Below, piece after piece: positions 43,503 to 53,026 of a DNA stretch of 64,000 bases (positions within the stretch are counted from its first letter, which is position 1; each line of letters begins with the position of its first letter). The stretch comes from an uncultured Bacteroides sp. GTDB lineage: Bacteria; Bacteroidota; Bacteroidia; Bacteroidales; Bacteroidaceae. The stretch covers positions 124,001 through 188,000 of the forward strand of contig CABMPP010000006.1 in assembly GCA_902388495.1 (NCBI GenBank). The letters are read 5' to 3'. The notes under the pieces are model-generated. The model did not search any database. It was not told where the DNA came from and was given only the letters and a program-made list of their open reading frames with translations. Made by a program: the position numbers and the translations under genes.

Positions 43503-44450
43503 ATGAGATACTTGGACCCCAAAGCCGACCTGACGTTCAAACGCGTCTTCGGTGAGCATCCCGATTTGGTGATGAGCCTGCTGAACGCACTGCTTCCTCT
43601 CGACCCCGGTCAGGAAGTGACGGAAATAGAATACCTGCCGGTAGAACTGGTTCCGGACAATCCGCTGCGCAAAAACAGTATTGTGGATGTGCGTTGCCGA
43701 GACAAGCAGGGCCGCGTCTTCCTGGTGGAGATGCAGATGATCTGGTCGCCCGAATTCAAACAACGTGTCCTTTTCAATGCCTCCAAGGCATACGTGCGCC
43801 AGTTGAACACCGGCGAACAGTATGAATTGCTGCAACCCGTCTACTCGCTCAACTTGGTGAACGACACGTTTGAACCGGAGCTGGAAGGAGAATACTACCA
43901 CTACTACCGCCTGGTGCACGTAGAACATACCGACCGCGTGATCGAAGGTCTGCACCTGATATTTGTGGAACTTCCTAAATTCACTCCCCATAATTACAGC
44001 GAGAAAAAAATGCAAGTGTTGTGGCTGCGCTACCTGACGGAAATCAACGAACGTACACGCGAAGTGCCCCAAGAACTGCTGGCCAATCCCGAAGTACGAA
44101 AAGCCGTGAATGCTCTTGAAGAATCTGCCTTCACGGATGCACAATTGGCCGGATATGAAAAGTTCTGGGATATCATCAGCGTAGAAAAGACGCTTTATAA
44201 CAGTGCTGAACGCAGAGGATTGAAAAAAGGATTGGAAGAAGGATTGAAGCAGGGGCTTGAGCAAGGTCTCGAGCAAGGCCGTGAGCAAGGTCTCGAGCAA
44301 GGCCGTGAGCAAGGTCTCGAGCAAGGTCTCGAACAAGGCCGTGAACGTGAGCGTTTATTCAATGCTCGCAAAATGAAAGAGAAAGGACTGGATTATACTC
44401 TGGTTTCCGACATTACCGGTTTGACTTACGAAGAGATTGAAGCATTGTGA
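43503..44450 (+). CDS. Rpn/PD-(D/E)XK nuclease family transposase-like protein (PDDEXK_2)
   Basis: 315 residues. The N-terminus YLDPKADLTFKRVFGEHPDLVMSLLNALL and the core DVRCRDKQGRVFLVEMQM (D ... ExQ) are typical of PDDEXK_2/Rpn proteins. These are nucleases related to transposases that may promote recombination or act against foreign DNA. Residues ~238-285 are a low-complexity run of Gln-Gly-Leu-Glu and Gln-Gly-Arg-Glu steps encoded by a 12/24-bp DNA repeat (44240-44345). A short C-terminal helix-turn segment follows (YTLVSDITGLTYEEIEAL). There is no transposon end around it except the inverted repeat at 44480. Confidence 0.85.
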   Translation: MRYLDPKADLTFKRVFGEHPDLVMSLLNALLPLDPGQEVTEIEYLPVELVPDNPLRKNSIVDVRCRDKQGRVFLVEMQMIWSPEFKQRVLFNASKAYVRQLNTGEQYELLQPVYSLNLVNDTFEPELEGEYYHYYRLVHVEHTDRVIEGLHLIFVELPKFTPHNYSEKKMQVLWLRYLTEINERTREVPQELLANPEVRKAVNALEESAFTDAQLAGYEKFWDIISVEKTLYNSAERRGLKKGLEEGLKQGLEQGLEQGREQGLEQGREQGLEQGLEQGRERERLFNARKMKEKGLDYTLVSDITGLTYEEIEAL

Positions 44451-44479
44451 AATCTACGGATGTAGATGAATTAATTGGA

Positions 44480-44586
44480 TTAGCTTATCATTCTGTCATC
44501 CTGAACTTGTCGAAGAATCTTCTCCTTTGTGATTATAGGAGAAGAGATGCTTCGATTACTCTCAGCATGACAGAATGATAAGCTAA
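44480..44586. repeat. 107-bp inverted-repeat element (MITE/REP-like)
   Basis: Perfect 20-bp terminal inverted repeats: 44480-44499 (TTAGCTTATCATTCTGTCAT) and 44567-44586. Further inner complementarity (TTCTCCT with AGGAGAA; TCGAAG with CTTCGA) makes the whole element one long hairpin. It lies between two convergent genes. It may be a REP/MITE-type repeat that also ends both transcripts. I did not find a second copy in the window. Confidence 0.7.
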
Positions 44587-44588
44587 CT

Positions 44589-45710
44589 TTATTTTGAGGT
44601 ATCTCTTTCTTGTAATTCCTTCTTCCACTCTTCATATCTCTTCAGCACCTTCAGCCCGTCACTGTTATACCACTTATAGCCGTTGCGGCGTTCGTGTCCT
44701 ATCTGGGAGAGGTCGAAGCGCTTCACTCCGTCGCGGTCGCAGAAGAAGGGACGGTTATCTTCCAGGGTATAGAAACGTGCCCAAAGCGGGGGGCAATCCG
44801 TAGCAGATTGGGGGCAAGGCACCATGCGATAATCTTTCTTTCCTTCGCTGTTCGTAAAGTTCTCGCGCACGATTCCGGTAATCTGGCTTGCTTTGAACCA
44901 TTCTATGGCAGCTTCTACCGAAGCTATGACTTCCGGCGAAGGATTGGGGAGCGACATCAGTAGCAGGACGATGTTGTCCGACTCTTGTCCGCTTAGCGAA
45001 GGCAGTTCGTAGGCACGTGCCTTGGCAGGAGCCAGGGTGTGCTCGTCGTGCTGGGCGCACCACACGGTGAGCTTTCCGTTCTGCCGCACTTGGGTCCGTA
45101 GAATGCATTCCACACCTTTGTCGAAGGCGGCGCGGGCTTGTTCGCAGATGTTCATTGGCACGTATGTGTAAGGAGCCTTCTTTTCGTAAATGTCCCGCAG
45201 TATCTCCATCACATTTACCATCGCATTGTCATTGTAGGTGATGTGCGTATAATACCCCGTGGGGCGCGGCCAGAACTGAGGCCAACCACCATTGGGGTAT
45301 TGGCATTTCAGGATATAGCGGATGCCTTCGAGGGCAGCCTCTTTATACTTCTCGATGTGGGTGGCAAGATAGATGCGTGAGAGGTAATGGATCTCCGTAC
45401 TTGTGGCATCGTTGTCGATAGTACTTGCATTGACATCCTCTTTGGCGGCAAGTACGTCTTCCAGTTCCTGCGGACTCAGTTCGGCAGGCATATAGATGTT
45501 CTTCGGCCAGCCGCCGGTGGTCTGCTGGTATAGCAGCACATTGTCTGCAATGCGGATGGCCTCGGGGGTATGGAAGAAGGCATCATCCAGTTTCGGTGCC
45601 ATTTGCACCCAACTCTTGTACGGCTGTTTCTCTTTGTAGATTGCTGTTTCTTGTGCCTTTATCCCTGCTGTGCAGGCGAATAAAGCGCAGAGTAGAATTA
45701 CCCGTTTCAT
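44589..45710 (-). CDS. Pectate lyase, polysaccharide lyase family 10 type
   Basis: 373 residues with a signal peptide (MKRVILLCALFACTAGIKAQ), so exported. Family-type blocks are LLYQQTTGGWPKNIYMP, STIDNDATSTEIHYLSRIY, KCQYPNGGWPQFWPRPTGYY and ITYNDNAMVNVMEILRDI, typical of the alpha-barrel PL10 pectate lyases. These cleave polygalacturonate by beta-elimination with calcium. It stands alone rather than inside a polysaccharide utilisation locus. The start (ATG at 45710) is followed directly by the signal peptide. Confidence 0.87.
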   Translation of the reverse strand: MKRVILLCALFACTAGIKAQETAIYKEKQPYKSWVQMAPKLDDAFFHTPEAIRIADNVLLYQQTTGGWPKNIYMPAELSPQELEDVLAAKEDVNASTIDNDATSTEIHYLSRIYLATHIEKYKEAALEGIRYILKCQYPNGGWPQFWPRPTGYYTHITYNDNAMVNVMEILRDIYEKKAPYTYVPMNICEQARAAFDKGVECILRTQVRQNGKLTVWCAQHDEHTLAPAKARAYELPSLSGQESDNIVLLLMSLPNPSPEVIASVEAAIEWFKASQITGIVRENFTNSEGKKDYRMVPCPQSATDCPPLWARFYTLEDNRPFFCDRDGVKRFDLSQIGHERRNGYKWYNSDGLKVLKRYEEWKKELQERDTSK

Positions 45711-45816
45711 AGTATACTCTTTCTTTTAGTGTTTCTTACTACGGGCAAAAGTAGAGAAAACCTAAAAGAAAGAGGGGGAATATTTATCTTTAAGGGAGTA
45801 AATATTGAGTTATTTG

Positions 45817-47142
45817 CTATTCAAGGTATTGCATTACCTTCCCACTGATCTGCAACAATGATATCTCGCAGAGCTTGATGTCGTATTCTGCAGAAAGAAT
45901 ACGCTCTTCTGCATCCAGCAGACTCTTCTGTGCTTCGCGCATTTCAATACCAGAGAGGTTTCCCAGCATATAGCGCTCCATGGCAATCTCATGGTTCTCT
46001 TTGGCGGCAACGAGGTTTTGACGTTCCAGGTTCAGCATCTGCAGGTTGTTTTGGTAAGCCTGCCAGAGGTTGCTGAGGTCGGCACGCAAGGCTTGTTCCA
46101 GTTGCTCGCGTTCCAAGCGTGCGTTCTGCACGGCGATGCTGGCATTCTTGCGCTCACGGCGTCGGTTCCCGTCGAAGAGATTGAAGCCGACGGTCACGCC
46201 GAAGTTCAGTCCGAGGTTGCTGCGGCGGCTGTTGGCGGAGATGTCGTATTTGTTGAGGGTGTAGCCGTAGCCTCCGTTCATTTTCACGTACGGGTAGTCG
46301 CGCGAGCAGACTTTCTTGTAGTCCAGCCGGGCCAGGGTATTGTTCTGTTCCGCCTTCAGCAGGGAGGCATTGATTTGCAGCGTTGCGTTCCAAAGCTCTT
46401 CAAAGTCCAGCGTATTGCTTACGTTGATGAGGCTGTCCTTGATGAGGAACGGGGCATCGACGTCTTTGTTTGCCATGAGCTCGTTCAGCTGAATGCGCGA
46501 GGTGTGCAGCAATTCCTGCTGCTTCATGTACTGCGCACTGTCCGCGTTGAAGTCCACCTTTGCCTGCTGATAGTCTAGGCGGGAGAAGTTACCGATGTGG
46601 TAGCGCTCTTCCACGATGCGCAAACGCTCCTTGGACAAAGATACTGCATAGCGGAAGTTCTTCAGACGAATCTTGTGCTGCACGTAGTTGTAGTATTCGG
46701 CGGCGATGTTGGCTATCAGGTCCTCGATGGCGATGCGTGTGTTGGTTTCGCCCTGGCGTTCCAGTTCCTTCAGCTTCTGATAGTTGGCGCTGATGTTGAA
46801 GCCGTCGAAGATGGTCCAGTTCAGGTTGATGCCGGCATCGAGCGTCTGGTCAAATACCCCGTTGTCCTTGGTGGTTTCGCCCGTGGCGCGGAGCTTGGTT
46901 TCGGTGTCGTTTATCGTTCCCCGATATCCGGTGGAAAGGTCGAGGGTGGGCAGATAACCGGCATTGCCCAGCGTGGCGTTGTTCTTGTTGACCTGCTCTT
47001 CGTTGCGGGCAATGCGCAGGGAGTAGTTGTTCAGCAATCCTTCTTCCAGACAAGACTTCAGGGTATAAGTAGGCATAGGCTGTGCCTGGAGGGCAAGCGC
47101 TGTGCATGCGGTGGCTATAAAGAATAAAATCGTACGTTTCAT
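45817..47142 (-). CDS. TolC family outer-membrane efflux protein
   Basis: 441 residues with a signal peptide (MKRTILFFIATACTALALQAQ). Two helical-hairpin repeats typical of OEP/TolC (NYSLRIARNEEQVNKNNATLGNAGYLPTLDLSTGYRG; ASIAVQNARLEREQLEQALRADLSNLWQAYQNNLQML) build a trimeric tunnel through the outer membrane. It is the last gene of the adaptor-pump-TolC operon; its ATG overlaps the stop of the pump gene by 4 bp (ATGA), which indicates coupled translation. Confidence 0.93.
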   Translation of the reverse strand: MKRTILFFIATACTALALQAQPMPTYTLKSCLEEGLLNNYSLRIARNEEQVNKNNATLGNAGYLPTLDLSTGYRGTINDTETKLRATGETTKDNGVFDQTLDAGINLNWTIFDGFNISANYQKLKELERQGETNTRIAIEDLIANIAAEYYNYVQHKIRLKNFRYAVSLSKERLRIVEERYHIGNFSRLDYQQAKVDFNADSAQYMKQQELLHTSRIQLNELMANKDVDAPFLIKDSLINVSNTLDFEELWNATLQINASLLKAEQNNTLARLDYKKVCSRDYPYVKMNGGYGYTLNKYDISANSRRSNLGLNFGVTVGFNLFDGNRRRERKNASIAVQNARLEREQLEQALRADLSNLWQAYQNNLQMLNLERQNLVAAKENHEIAMERYMLGNLSGIEMREAQKSLLDAEERILSAEYDIKLCEISLLQISGKVMQYLE

Positions 47143-50100
47143 GCTTCTTTCAGTTTACTTCGATTCGTAGATATATAACTGTATATGGCGGGAACGATAT
47201 ACATCGTCAGCACTGTCGATATAAGCATACCGCCTACGACGGCCGTACCCATGGCGATGCGCTGGTTGCAACCTTCGCCGGTAGCGAACGCCAGCGGTAT
47301 CAGTCCCAATATGGTGGAGGCGCTCGTCATCAGGATGGGGCGCAAGCGCTGCAGGGCGGCATCTTTGATGGCCAGCATCTTGTCTTCGCCTGTTTCCTGC
47401 TTCTGATTGGCAAACTCCACAATAAGAATACCGTTCTTTGCCACCAGTCCAATCAGCATGATGATACCGATCTGACTGAAAATATTCATCGTGATGCCTC
47501 CGAAGTACATGAATACTAATGCACCGGCAATGGCAAGGGGCACCGTCAACATGATAATCAGCGGGTCCTTGAAGCTTTCGAACTGAGCGGCAAGGATCAG
47601 GTAAATCAGCACGATGGCCAGGATGAAGGCGAACATCAGGCTGGAAGAACTTTCGCGATATTCTTTGGAATCTCCGGTAAGGGCGGTGCGGAAGGTGTCG
47701 TCCAGCGTCTCTTTGGCAATCTTGTCCATTTCCTCCAGACCTTGGCCGATGGTCTTGCCGTCTGCCAGTCCGGCAGAGATGGTGGCAGCCACAAAGCGGT
47801 TGTAACGGTAGAGCCGGGGCGGGGCGATACCTCCGGTCAGTTCGATCAGGTTGTCCAACTGTACCATTTCGCCCTTGTCGCTACGGATATAGATACCTTT
47901 CAGGTCGGCGGGCTTGTTGCGTTGCTGGCGGTTGATTTCGCCTAATATCTCGTATTGCTTTCCGTTCATGTAGAAGTAACCCATGCGCTGGCCACTCAGT
48001 CCGTACTGCAAGGTCTGGGCAATGTTGCGTGTGCTGACGCCCATGATGCTTGCTTTGTCCCGGTTGATGTTGATACGGGCTTCGGGCTTGCTGAACTTCA
48101 GGTTGACGTCAGCCATCTGGAAGATCGGACTTTCGTATACCTTTGCCATAAACACGGGCAGTATCTCTTGCAGCTTCTCTATGTTGGTGGCCTGCAGTAC
48201 GTACTGCACGGGCATTCCGCCGCGTCGTCCGCCGAATGAGGAGGATTGCTGTACGAAGGAGCGCGCCATTGTCTTTTTCCGCACTGCTTGCGAGAGCCTT
48301 TCGGCAACAGACATCTGTGTGTAGTCACGGTCTTTCATGTCCTTCAGCGTGATGCGGACATTACCGCTTCCGCTGGAAACACGGGCTGTAACGGCTTCGG
48401 CGTCCGGTACAATGGAGTCTACTAGGTGGTTGATGTCTTCGGTATAGTCGCGGATGTATTCGTACGTCACACCTTCGGCACCCATCGTATTGATGCTGAT
48501 TTGCGAACGGTCCTCCAACGGAGCCATTTCGGCAGGAATGGTATTCCACAGATAGCCGATGATAACGATCGTCAGCAAGATGAAAGGCAACGCAACCCAG
48601 CGCTTGCGCAGAACGGCTGCCAGCGAACGGCTGTACAAACTATTCATTCCTTCGAAGAAAGGTTCGGTCTTGCGATAGAACCAGTTCTGCTTCTCACGCT
48701 TCACCAGCAGTTTGGTGGCAAGCATCGGTGTAAAGGTCAGTGCGGCAAAGGAAGAGATAATCACCGAACCGGACACAACGATGCTGAATTCACGGAACAG
48801 ACGTCCCGTCATACCGTCCATGAATACAATCGGGAAGAACACGGCTACCAGCGTGATGGTGGTGGAGATAACCGCGAAGAAGATCTCCTTGGCACCTTCG
48901 ATACCCGCCTCTTTGGGTGGCATGCCCCGTTCGATGCGGACATAGATGTTCTCCGTCATTACGATGGCGTCGTCCACCACCAATCCTACTGCTAGCACTA
49001 CGGCAAGCATGGAGAGCACGTTGATGGAGAATCCTGCCAGATACATGACGAAGAAAGCTCCGATCAATGAAACGGGGATTACGATACATGGCACCAGCGT
49101 CACACGCCAGTCGCGTAGGAAGAGGAAGATGATGATGATAACGAGGATAAATGCCTCGTACACTGTCTGCTTCACCTCATTGATGGACGAGCGGATGAAC
49201 TTCGTGTTGTCAAAACCGTAGGAGTATTGCACGTCTTCCGGCAGGTCTTTCTGCATTTTTTCCATGCGGTCGTACACGGCATCGGCAATCTTGATGTGGT
49301 TGGCGCCCGGTTGCGGAATGACTACGATACCTACCATCGGCACACCGTTCATCTTCATGTAACTCTTGATGTCGGCAGGACCCAGTTCGGCACGGCCGAT
49401 GTCGCTGAATCGGATAATACGGTTGTTGTCTTCCTTGAGGATAAGGTTGTTGAACTCTTCGGCAGTGTGCATCAGTCCGAGGGTACGGATGGTCAGCTCG
49501 GTGGTGTTTCCTTCGATACTACCCGAGGGGAGTTCCACGTTTTCTTTGTCTACAGCGTTCTTTACGTCTATCGGAGTGATACCGTAACCGGACATCTTGA
49601 TGGGGTCCAGCCAAAGGCGCATGGAGTAACGTTTCTCACCCCAGATGCTTACGCTGCTGACGTCGGAGATGGTTTGAAGCTGTTCCTTCACGGTGAGGTC
49701 AGCTATTTCGCTCAGTTCCAGCAAGGAACGCTTGTCGCTTTGCAGGGCAACCATAAGGATAGGCATGGCGTCGGCATCGGCTTTCGATACGGTAGGAGGG
49801 TCGCAGTCGCGGGGCAGATAGCGCTGTGCACGCGATACTTTGTCGCGTACGTCGTTGGCGGCTGTTTCCAGGTCGACGGAGAGTTCGAACTCTACTGTGA
49901 TGCGCGACGAACCTTGCTGGCTGACGCTGGAAAGGGAACGGATGCCGGGAATACCGTTGATGTTCTGTTCCAGGGGTTCGGTAATCTGATTCTCGATAAC
50001 ATCGGCGTTGGCACCCGGATAGGAGCAGGACACCGATATGATGGGATTATCGACGGACGGGTATTCGCGTACACCGAGATAGTTGTAGCCGATAAAGCCA

Positions 50101-50171
50101 AAGAGCAGTATTATCAGGGTGAGTACGGTGGAGAGTACCGGTCGCCGTATGCTTAGTTCGGATATATTCAT
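47139..50171 (-). CDS. RND efflux pump permease (AcrB/HAE1 type)
   Basis: An inner-membrane proton-driven drug exporter, 1010 residues, the usual size. It starts MNISELSIRRPVLSTVLTLIILLFG. Proton-relay aspartates are present in VGLVVDDAIVM, and the conserved Lys is in GLVAKNGILIVEFANQ. Periplasmic porter domains include SKADADAMPILMVAL and GANHIKIADAV. The hydrophobic profile of Trp/Leu-rich helices fits twelve membrane spans with two large loops. The middle gene of a three-gene operon, 12 bp after the adaptor gene. Substrates cannot be read from the sequence. Confidence 0.95.
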   Translation of the reverse strand: MNISELSIRRPVLSTVLTLIILLFGFIGYNYLGVREYPSVDNPIISVSCSYPGANADVIENQITEPLEQNINGIPGIRSLSSVSQQGSSRITVEFELSVDLETAANDVRDKVSRAQRYLPRDCDPPTVSKADADAMPILMVALQSDKRSLLELSEIADLTVKEQLQTISDVSSVSIWGEKRYSMRLWLDPIKMSGYGITPIDVKNAVDKENVELPSGSIEGNTTELTIRTLGLMHTAEEFNNLILKEDNNRIIRFSDIGRAELGPADIKSYMKMNGVPMVGIVVIPQPGANHIKIADAVYDRMEKMQKDLPEDVQYSYGFDNTKFIRSSINEVKQTVYEAFILVIIIIFLFLRDWRVTLVPCIVIPVSLIGAFFVMYLAGFSINVLSMLAVVLAVGLVVDDAIVMTENIYVRIERGMPPKEAGIEGAKEIFFAVISTTITLVAVFFPIVFMDGMTGRLFREFSIVVSGSVIISSFAALTFTPMLATKLLVKREKQNWFYRKTEPFFEGMNSLYSRSLAAVLRKRWVALPFILLTIVIIGYLWNTIPAEMAPLEDRSQISINTMGAEGVTYEYIRDYTEDINHLVDSIVPDAEAVTARVSSGSGNVRITLKDMKDRDYTQMSVAERLSQAVRKKTMARSFVQQSSSFGGRRGGMPVQYVLQATNIEKLQEILPVFMAKVYESPIFQMADVNLKFSKPEARININRDKASIMGVSTRNIAQTLQYGLSGQRMGYFYMNGKQYEILGEINRQQRNKPADLKGIYIRSDKGEMVQLDNLIELTGGIAPPRLYRYNRFVAATISAGLADGKTIGQGLEEMDKIAKETLDDTFRTALTGDSKEYRESSSSLMFAFILAIVLIYLILAAQFESFKDPLIIMLTVPLAIAGALVFMYFGGITMNIFSQIGIIMLIGLVAKNGILIVEFANQKQETGEDKMLAIKDAALQRLRPILMTSASTILGLIPLAFATGEGCNQRIAMGTAVVGGMLISTVLTMYIVPAIYSYISTNRSKLKEA

Positions 50172-50183
50172 AAGGCGGCAGGA

Positions 50184-51266
50184 TTAATAGATGTTGTCCA
50201 ATGTTACCGGCAATCCCGTGCGGAGTTGCAGCGTTCCCGAGGTGATGATCGTGTCTCCGGCTTGCAGACCTTGCAGTACCTGCACTTCGGCTTCGGTACG
50301 AATACCTGCGATGATTTCTACCGGTTGGGCCTTTCCCGAACGGTAGACAAAGATCTTGTCTTTACCCATTTCAGGTACAATGGCTTCGGATGGTACGGCA
50401 AGGGCATTTTCTATCTCATCCTTGTTCAGCTTGATGCTGGCGTAGCGGCCCGGCAGTACAAGTCCGTTGGTGTTGGGGTAGAGGGCGCGGATGGTCAGCG
50501 TATGGGTGTTGGGGTCTATCTTCGATTCGCGGGCATAGACGGTGGCATGGAAGGCGTTCAGTTTTCCTTCAAGGGTGAAGTCGAGTCCGGCACCGGTCTT
50601 TACGTCGTTGGCATATCGTTCGGGCACGGCAAATTCTACTTTCAGTGGGGAAATCTTTGTAAGTTTGGCTACGATGGTCGTTGGGGCGGCATACGTTCCC
50701 ACGCTGACCTGGCGCAGACCGATAACGCCGTCGAACGGTGCGCGGAGTTCGGTTTGTGCGATGTTCGATTCTATGAGGTCAATGTCGGCATTCAGGGTGG
50801 CAAGTTCGGTTTTCACCTGTTCGTAAGCCTCTTTACTGACAGCGTCTCTTTCCAGCAAGGCATTCTGGCGGAACACGCGGTCTTCGGCCAGCTTCAGTTG
50901 TGAAACCAACCGCTGCAATTGTGCTTGCAGGGGGCGGTCGTTCACTTTGGCAAGCAGTTGCCCTTTCTTCACGAAGCTGCCCTCTTCAAAGTTTATCTCG
51001 ACAATCTTACCGGATGTTTCGAACGAAAGGTTTACTTCTTCGTCCGGCAGCAGGCTACCGCTGATTTGTATTTCATCTTTCAGCAGTTGGGGTTTTATTA
51101 CTTTTGCATTTACGTTCAGAATCTTTTGCCCGCCACGCTGACTGGTCATCACCTTATCGGCAGCAGCCAATTCTTTATTCTCCTTAGGTAGTTGGGAGTA
51201 TATACCTCCACCTATCAGTCCGGCACCAATCACAATGATGATGCCCCATTTCACTCTCTTATCCAT
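50184..51266 (-). CDS. RND efflux periplasmic adaptor (HlyD/AcrA family)
   Basis: 360 residues. An N-terminal membrane anchor (KWGIIIVIGAGLIGGGIYSQL) without a lipobox is followed by the first half of a barrel-sandwich/lipoyl domain (VNLSFETSGKIVEINFEEGSFVKKGQLLAKVNDRPLQAQL). A helical hairpin (~105-160), the second half-lipoyl (TELRAPFDGVIGLRQVSVGTY) and a beta-barrel come next. It links the RND pump to the TolC-like channel. First gene of the operon, preceded by a G-rich intergenic stretch. Confidence 0.93.
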   Translation of the reverse strand: MDKRVKWGIIIVIGAGLIGGGIYSQLPKENKELAAADKVMTSQRGGQKILNVNAKVIKPQLLKDEIQISGSLLPDEEVNLSFETSGKIVEINFEEGSFVKKGQLLAKVNDRPLQAQLQRLVSQLKLAEDRVFRQNALLERDAVSKEAYEQVKTELATLNADIDLIESNIAQTELRAPFDGVIGLRQVSVGTYAAPTTIVAKLTKISPLKVEFAVPERYANDVKTGAGLDFTLEGKLNAFHATVYARESKIDPNTHTLTIRALYPNTNGLVLPGRYASIKLNKDEIENALAVPSEAIVPEMGKDKIFVYRSGKAQPVEIIAGIRTEAEVQVLQGLQAGDTIITSGTLQLRTGLPVTLDNIY

Positions 51267-51355
51267 GTTGTAGTATTAGTAGTATAAATTCAGCCTTAAC
51301 TTTGATACGGGATAAAGAGAAAGGTTTAATGCAGGGAACGTTAAAAAAAGTGATA

Positions 51356-51419
51356 GGGGAATGGGAGGGGTAAGGTGATAGGGTGGTAAGGTGATGGGGT
51401 AATAGGGGCTATTAGGGGG
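51356..51419 (+). other. G-rich repeat tract between rsgA and the efflux operon
   Basis: The + strand carries runs GGGG (51356), GGG (51363), GGGG (51367), GGG (51381), GGGG (51396), GGGG (51405) and GGGGG (51415), with GGTAAGGTGAT repeated twice in between. The spacing permits G-quadruplex formation. It lies just past the rsgA stop and about 90-150 bp upstream of the adaptor gene. Confidence 0.5.
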
Positions 51420-51421
51420 AC

Positions 51422-52354
51422 TTAGTATGCTGCCCTGTACTTTCCTTCTTCTTTGTCTTCCAACATATTCAGGTAGGAAGCGTAGCGCGATTCGCTGATG
51501 TAGTGTTTCTCTACGGCTTCGCGAACGGCACAGCCGGGTTCGTGGCGGTGGGTACAGTTACCGTAGCGGCAATCGGCAGATACTTTGAATATCTCCGTGA
51601 AGTAGTGCCCCACTTCTTCCTCTTCCATGTCGAAGGTTCCGAAACCTTTGATGCCCGGAGTGTCGATAATATATCCGTTGCCCGGCACCGGGAACATTTC
51701 GGAAAAGGTAGTGGTGTGCATACCTTTATTATGGTAGGTTGATATCTCGCCGGTTTTAATGTCCAAGTCCGGTAATATGGCATTGATAAGCGTGGACTTA
51801 CCCACACCGGAATGGCCGGAAAAGAGGGTTACCCGTTCCCTTAGTTCTTCTTTGATGATGTCGATGCCTTCACCGTGCTTGGCAGAGACCTTGAAACAGG
51901 GATAACCGATGGTAGTATACAGGTTGATGAGTCCGTCCAGGTAGTTCAGTTCCTCTTCGTTGTAGGCATCTACCTTGTTGAAAATGATTTTGACGGGGAC
52001 GCGGTATGCTTCGGCAGAAGCCAGAAAGCGGTCGATGAAGATGGTGGAAGTTTCGGGATAGTTCACTGTTACCACCAGCATGCACTGGTCGAGGTTGGCA
52101 GCAAGGATATGCGATTGCTTGGACAGATTGGACGAACGGCGGATGATATAATTTTTCCGGTCCTCTATCTCGCTGATGAAGGCTGTACCTTCCTGGTTCA
52201 GTATGATTTGCACGTAGTCGCCTACGGCAACGGGGTTGGTACTTCGTATGCCTTTCAGACGAAAGTTTCCTTTGATTTTGCATTCAATGTCCCTTCCGTC
52301 GTCAGTCCGTACCAAGTACCAACTTCCTGTGTTTTTTATTACGAGTCCGCGCAC
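51422..52354 (-). CDS. rsgA: Ribosome small subunit-dependent GTPase A
   Basis: A circularly permuted GTPase that checks late 30S assembly. 310 residues. The N-terminal OB fold (~1-65) is followed by permuted G motifs: NKVD, then the P-loop GHSGVGKST (~179-187), then [11 protein letters not shown]. The C-terminal zinc finger has Cys/His ligands in [14 protein letters not shown]. It starts 4 bp after the frr stop, so the two genes form an operon. Confidence 0.95.
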   Translation of the reverse strand: MRGLVIKNTGSWYLVRTDDGRDIECKIKGNFRLKGIRSTNPVAVGDYVQIILNQEGTAFISEIEDRKNYIIRRSSNLSKQSHILAANLDQCMLVVTVNYPETSTIFIDRFLASAEAYRVPVKIIFNKVDAYNEEELNYLDGLINLYTTIGYPCFKVSAKHGEGIDIIKEELRERVTLFSGHSGVGKSTLINAILPDLDIKTGEISTYHNKGMHTTTFSEMFPVPGNGYIIDTPGIKGFGTFDMEEEEVGHYFTEIFKVSADCRYGNCTHRHEPGCAVREAVEKHYISESRYASYLNMLEDKEEGKYRAAY

Positions 52355-52358
52355 TGCC

Positions 52359-52919
52359 TTAAACGGTCATGATTTCTTTATCCTTTGCAGCCAGCATATC
52401 ATCAATCTGCTTGATGTACTTATCGTGAACCTTCTGCAATTTCTCTTCACCGCCTTTTTGTGCATCTTCCGCCAAACCGTCTTTAACGGATTTCTTCAGG
52501 GCATCGATGGCGTCACGGCGTGCGTTTCTCACACTCACCTTGGCTGTTTCGCTTTCGTTTTTACATTGTTTGGCCAGTTGTTTACGGCGTTCCTCAGTCA
52601 GCGGGGGGATGCCGATGCGGATTATTTCACCGTTGTTCTCGGGCATGATGCCGAGGCTGGAGTCGATGATGGCTTTCTCGATGACGCGGAACATGCTTTT
52701 GTCCCACGGCTTGATGGCAATGCTGCGGGCGTCCGGAGTGGTTACAGCCGCTACATTGTTGATGGGGACCATACTTCCGTAAGAGTCCACACGAATGCCG
52801 TCCAGCAAGCGGATGTCTGCTTTTCCGGCGCGAATATGTGCCAATGCTTCTTCAAGATACATTACGGCCATGTCCATTTTCTCTTGCGCTTCGTCTAAGA
52901 TGTCTTTTACGTCTCTCAT
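52359..52919 (-). CDS. frr: Ribosome recycling factor
   Basis: Releases ribosomes from mRNA after termination together with EF-G. 186 residues, the standard length. It shows the three-helix bundle pattern and the family blocks [67 protein letters not shown] and [14 protein letters not shown]. It is first in the frr-rsgA operon with a good promoter upstream. Confidence 0.96.
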   Translation of the reverse strand: MRDVKDILDEAQEKMDMAVMYLEEALAHIRAGKADIRLLDGIRVDSYGSMVPINNVAAVTTPDARSIAIKPWDKSMFRVIEKAIIDSSLGIMPENNGEIIRIGIPPLTEERRKQLAKQCKNESETAKVSVRNARRDAIDALKKSVKDGLAEDAQKGGEEKLQKVHDKYIKQIDDMLAAKDKEIMTV

Positions 52920-52964
52920 ATTTCTATATATTTATAAGTTTGGCATTTGGATTAATTTAAGAAA

Positions 52965-52995
52965 CAAAAGTAGATGATTTTTTGATAATCTGCAA
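52965..52995 (-). promoter_or_regulatory. Promoter of frr-rsgA
   Basis: On the - strand, -33 TTG (52993-52995) and -7 TACTTTTG (52965-52972) are separated by 20 bp, about 45 bp before the frr ATG. Confidence 0.65.
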
Positions 52996-53026
52996 ACTCT
53001 CAAGGCAGAAAGCAAGTGGGGAAGAC

